DNA of 64,000 nucleotides from Bradyrhizobium icense (GTDB taxonomy: Bacteria; Pseudomonadota; Alphaproteobacteria; Rhizobiales; Xanthobacteraceae), in the NCBI RefSeq assembly GCF_001693385.1, contig NZ_CP016428.1:4278001-4342000 (forward strand), in the 5' to 3' direction. Position numbers and translations under genes: made by a program. Below are positions 61,744-64,000 of this stretch, piece by piece. The first letter of the stretch is position 1. Each line of letters opens with the position of its first letter. A model generated the notes under the pieces. That model had not been told where the DNA came from and made no database searches. It worked only from the letters and a program-made list of their open reading frames with translations.

Positions 61744-62759
61744 CCGCGGCTAATGAAATTGTCCAATCGAGATGGTTCCGACTGAGGCGAAATTGCGAGA
61801 GCCCTTCAGGATTGAAGGTCGTCGGTGATGTCCCGCCGGACCTGGCGAACAGCATCGACGAGCATGGATCGCTGGTGACGGTCGATCCCGCCGACTGGAT
61901 CGTCTGTTTCGTACCCGGCCTTCGACGGCAATGGTGGCATCGGTTCGTCCATCATAGGCATAAGCACGTCTTTGCCATGCGACCCACGAGCACGGGGAGT
62001 TGGCTGCTCGTGGAGCCGTGGTGGACGCGTATGATGGTGACGATCTTGCCGCCAGCCGACGCCGTCAGGTTTCTCCGGTGGGGTGCAACGGGCGATATCC
62101 TTCGAATCCGCGAAGCGGTCCCGGGTAAAGCAAGCCAGATTCGTGGCTGGTCCAACTGCGCTGTTCTCTCGGCGTTCTTGCTGGGCCGACCGAGCTGGAC
62201 ATGGACGCCGCACGGTCTCTACCGGCAGCTAATCCGCGAAAGATCAACGCGGCGCGAGAACGTGCAGCAACTTCTCGTCGACCAGTTCACCAAAGTCGTC
62301 AGCCATTGCTCGTCCAACGCACTGAGTGTCAGTGCCGACCAACTTTCTTTGCCACTAAGGGAACTGCTCATCATCATTGGACGCAATCTTCTCGAGACGA
62401 TGATGACACCGTCGTTGCTGGAGGTCTGTTACACAGCCATCCTCGAAGCGGACCGCTACCCCGATGCGACACGGGCCTACGCGCAACATGGCCCTACGCC
62501 GGCCATCGCGGTCCTTACGAAGATTCTTGAAAGAGCGAAGCAGGCCGGTGAAGTCGACCTCGCGGATTGCGAAGCCGGCGCTCGCCAATTTCTCGGGATG
62601 CTCCATGGAGACGTTCATCTGGAAGCTGTGCTTCAGCTCCGCGAGATACCAACGCTTTCCGAGATCGATTTGCGCGCCCGCAACGCGGTGAAAGTCTTTC
62701 TCGACGGCGCCGAGCCTGACGAGGCATCAATCCTCGCACGAGGAGCCTTAACGGCGTGA
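61740..62759 (+). CDS. Papain-like domain fused to a TetR ligand-binding domain without HTH
   Basis: 339 residues; ATG 61740 overlaps the previous stop (ATGA), so translation is coupled. Residues 50-165 resemble uncharacterised Rhizobiales proteins with a His-then-Cys order (H76 in KHVFAMRP, C140 in WSNCAVLSAFLLG), as in permuted NlpC/P60 or LRAT folds. Residues 175-325 match an AefR-type TetR C-domain (ILEADRYPDATRAYAQHG, ARQFLGMLHGDVHLEAVLQL). No DNA-binding helix lies between. It may bind the same ligand class as the upstream TetR, or act as a co-regulator or ligand-triggered enzyme. Function unknown. Confidence 0.8.
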   Translation: MTAANEIVQSRWFRLRRNCESPSGLKVVGDVPPDLANSIDEHGSLVTVDPADWIVCFVPGLRRQWWHRFVHHRHKHVFAMRPTSTGSWLLVEPWWTRMMVTILPPADAVRFLRWGATGDILRIREAVPGKASQIRGWSNCAVLSAFLLGRPSWTWTPHGLYRQLIRERSTRRENVQQLLVDQFTKVVSHCSSNALSVSADQLSLPLRELLIIIGRNLLETMMTPSLLEVCYTAILEADRYPDATRAYAQHGPTPAIAVLTKILERAKQAGEVDLADCEAGARQFLGMLHGDVHLEAVLQLREIPTLSEIDLRARNAVKVFLDGAEPDEASILARGALTA

Positions 62760-62772
62760 GAATCATCGCGCA

Positions 62773-62901
62773 ATGAACATGCCGCGCGACACTGACGCAC
62801 CGGTCGCGACGGCGCTTGGTATGCCTCGCAGAGCCTTCACCACGGCGTCCAGGCGGCTGACCGGCGAAACCCCGCAATTGACGACGGTGCGCGCTAGCTA
62901 G
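62773..62901 (+). pseudogene. Decayed 3' end of an AraC-family gene
   Basis: 42 codons reading MNMPRDTDAPVATALGMPRR, then AFTTASRRLTGETPQ. They align with the last 45 codons of the AraC gene at 53652-54599 (MNMLRDTDASVASVAAALGY, then AFAAAFRKLTGETPSDW), with a short deletion in the HTH. It lies 15 bp from the ntrC stop. A relic of a second AraC gene or a duplicated end. Confidence 0.75.
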
Positions 62902-62916
62902 CCGGCCGATGCAATC

Positions 62917-64000
62917 CTATCCGCCACTCCGGTAGACCTGGATGTCGAGATCCCTGATCTTCTTGCGCAGCGTATTGCGGTTGAGGCCGAGCAGGTCGGC
63001 CGCACGGATCTGGTTGCCGCGCGTGGCCGCCAGCGCCGCAGTGAGCAGCGGTACCTCGATTTCCTTGAGGATGCGGTGGTAGAGGCCCGGCGGCGGCACG
63101 CCGTTCGGAAAGCCCGAGAAATGCGAGGACAGGTAGGCCTCGACCGCACCCCCGAGGTTTTCCACGCCAATCGGGGCGTTGCCGCCCGAGGTGACTGCCG
63201 GCGGCGCCAGCTCGCCATCGATCACCGAGGCTGTAATGACGTCCTGCGGGTAAAGCGCCGCCAGCCGGCGCGCGAGGTTTTCGAGCTCGCGCACGTTGCC
63301 GGGCCAACGGTGCTGCTTGAGCCGTTCCAGCGCCAGCGTGTCGAGCTTCTTCGGCGGCAAACCGTCCTTTTCGGCGAGCGAAAAGAAGTGCCGGATAAGA
63401 TCGGGCAGATCCTCGATCCGCTCACGCAACGGCGGCAGGCGCAGAGGCACTACGTTCAGGCGGAAGAACAAGTCTTCCCGGAACAGGCCCTGCTGGATCA
63501 GGATGCGCAAATCCTTATTGCTGGCCGCGACAATCCGCACATCGGTCTTGATCGGGGTACGGCCGCCGACAGTGGTGTACTCGCCCTGCTGCAGCACGCG
63601 CAGCAGCCGCGTCTGGGCCTCCATCGGCATGTCGCCGATTTCGTCGAGGAACAGCGTGCCGCCCTCGGCCTGTTCGAAGCGGCCGGAAGCGCGGGTATTG
63701 GCGCCGGTGAACGCACCGCGTTCGTGGCCGAACAATTCGGATTCGATGAGGTCGCGCGGGATCGCCGCCATGTTGACGGCGACGAACGGACCGTTGCGGC
63801 GCTTGCCGTAGTCGTGCAGCGCGCGGGCGACCAGTTCCTTGCCGGTGCCGGACTCGCCGGAGATCATCACCGTCAGGTCGGTCTGCATCAGCCGCGCCAG
63901 CACCCGGTAGATTTCCTGCATCGCCGGCGAACGGCCGACCAGGGGGATCGAATCGAATTCACCCTCGTCCGCCGCGCTCGCCACCCGCTCCTTCGGCTCG
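62917..64000 (-). CDS. ntrC: Nitrogen regulator NtrC (receiver domain outside the window)
   Basis: The frame is open to the window edge, so the receiver domain lies beyond 64000. Visible: AAA+ domain with Walker A GESGTGKE, sigma-54 contact loop ERGAFTGA, Walker [12 protein letters not shown], and [13 protein letters not shown]; then a Fis-type HTH ([22 protein letters not shown]). Activates sigma-54 promoters for nitrogen assimilation (glnK-amtB, glnII). In Bradyrhizobium, ntrB-ntrC is usually followed at once by ntrYX; here it is separated by the island. Confidence 0.95.
   Translation of the reverse strand, partial: EPKERVASAADEGEFDSIPLVGRSPAMQEIYRVLARLMQTDLTVMISGESGTGKELVARALHDYGKRRNGPFVAVNMAAIPRDLIESELFGHERGAFTGANTRASGRFEQAEGGTLFLDEIGDMPMEAQTRLLRVLQQGEYTTVGGRTPIKTDVRIVAASNKDLRILIQQGLFREDLFFRLNVVPLRLPPLRERIEDLPDLIRHFFSLAEKDGLPPKKLDTLALERLKQHRWPGNVRELENLARRLAALYPQDVITASVIDGELAPPAVTSGGNAPIGVENLGGAVEAYLSSHFSGFPNGVPPPGLYHRILKEIEVPLLTAALAATRGNQIRAADLLGLNRNTLRKKIRDLDIQVYRSGG

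Noticed and set aside
1..64000. CRISPR arrays, rRNA operons, intact insertion sequences or riboswitches
   Set aside because: No regularly spaced direct repeats, no rRNA signatures, no transposase gene and no recognised riboswitch core were seen by eye.

Overview
The window is one high-GC alphaproteobacterial chromosome segment. Gene content and order (fixNOQP-fixGHIS, ntrC/ntrY-ntrX-hfq-hflX-mazG, FixK-type TTGAT-N4-ATCAA boxes, a Bradyrhizobium-style intergenic palindrome, and small Rhizobiales-only proteins) point to Bradyrhizobium or a very close relative. This is recognition from sequence, not a database result.

Region 1 (1-21.0 kb) is a low-oxygen block. It holds a PHA synthase, a Pat-like NDP-forming acyl-CoA ligase/GNAT protein, a universal stress protein, a YqjD/YqjE-like envelope-stress pair, an Mla-type lipid ABC transporter, a small cytochrome c, an FNR-type regulator, a FixK-boxed 46-residue membrane peptide, and the complete cbb3 oxidase operons fixNOQP and fixGHIS. 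Seven FixK/FNR-like boxes tie it together. Five of the boxes have centres about 60-66 bp upstream of a start codon or lie between divergent genes. A decayed P-type ATPase lies inside this block.

Region 2 (21-25.5 kb) is a loose tract of tiny genes. It contains a frameshifted 48-residue protein, tRNA-Ser(UGA), two peptides of about 30 residues, and then rlpA and an epoxide-hydrolase-like gene. Region 3 (25.6-32.9 kb) is housekeeping: dacF-like carboxypeptidase, tmk, holB, metG with a histone-H1-like N-terminal tail, tatD, a PhnP-like MBL hydrolase and an ABM-fold protein. Region 4 (32.9-45.3 kb) has an acyl-CoA ligase, a fused TRAP permease whose binding-protein gene is cut off by a HerA-like ATPase segment, an M24 peptidase, a rhodanese, an enoyl-CoA hydratase, a cobalt-type nitrile hydratase operon with a His-rich alpha subunit, queC and mazG. 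Region 5 (45.3-51.0 kb) is hflX, hfq, ntrX and ntrY on the minus strand.

Region 6 (51.0-62.9 kb) is an accessory island of about 11.9 kb between ntrY and ntrC, genes that are normally adjacent. It holds a catalase-like protein without the distal His, two AraC regulators, an NDH-2-like flavoprotein, an MBL hydrolase, an NmrA-type reductase and several gene fragments. It ends with an efflux operon (HlyD/EmrA, MFS, regulator). In that operon the MFS pump is fused in frame to a whole TetR repressor that carries its own internal Shine-Dalgarno and ATG. The next gene, translationally coupled, fuses a papain-like domain to a TetR ligand-binding domain with no HTH. A decayed copy of an AraC 3' end lies against the ntrC stop. 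This operon is the best candidate here for something undescribed.
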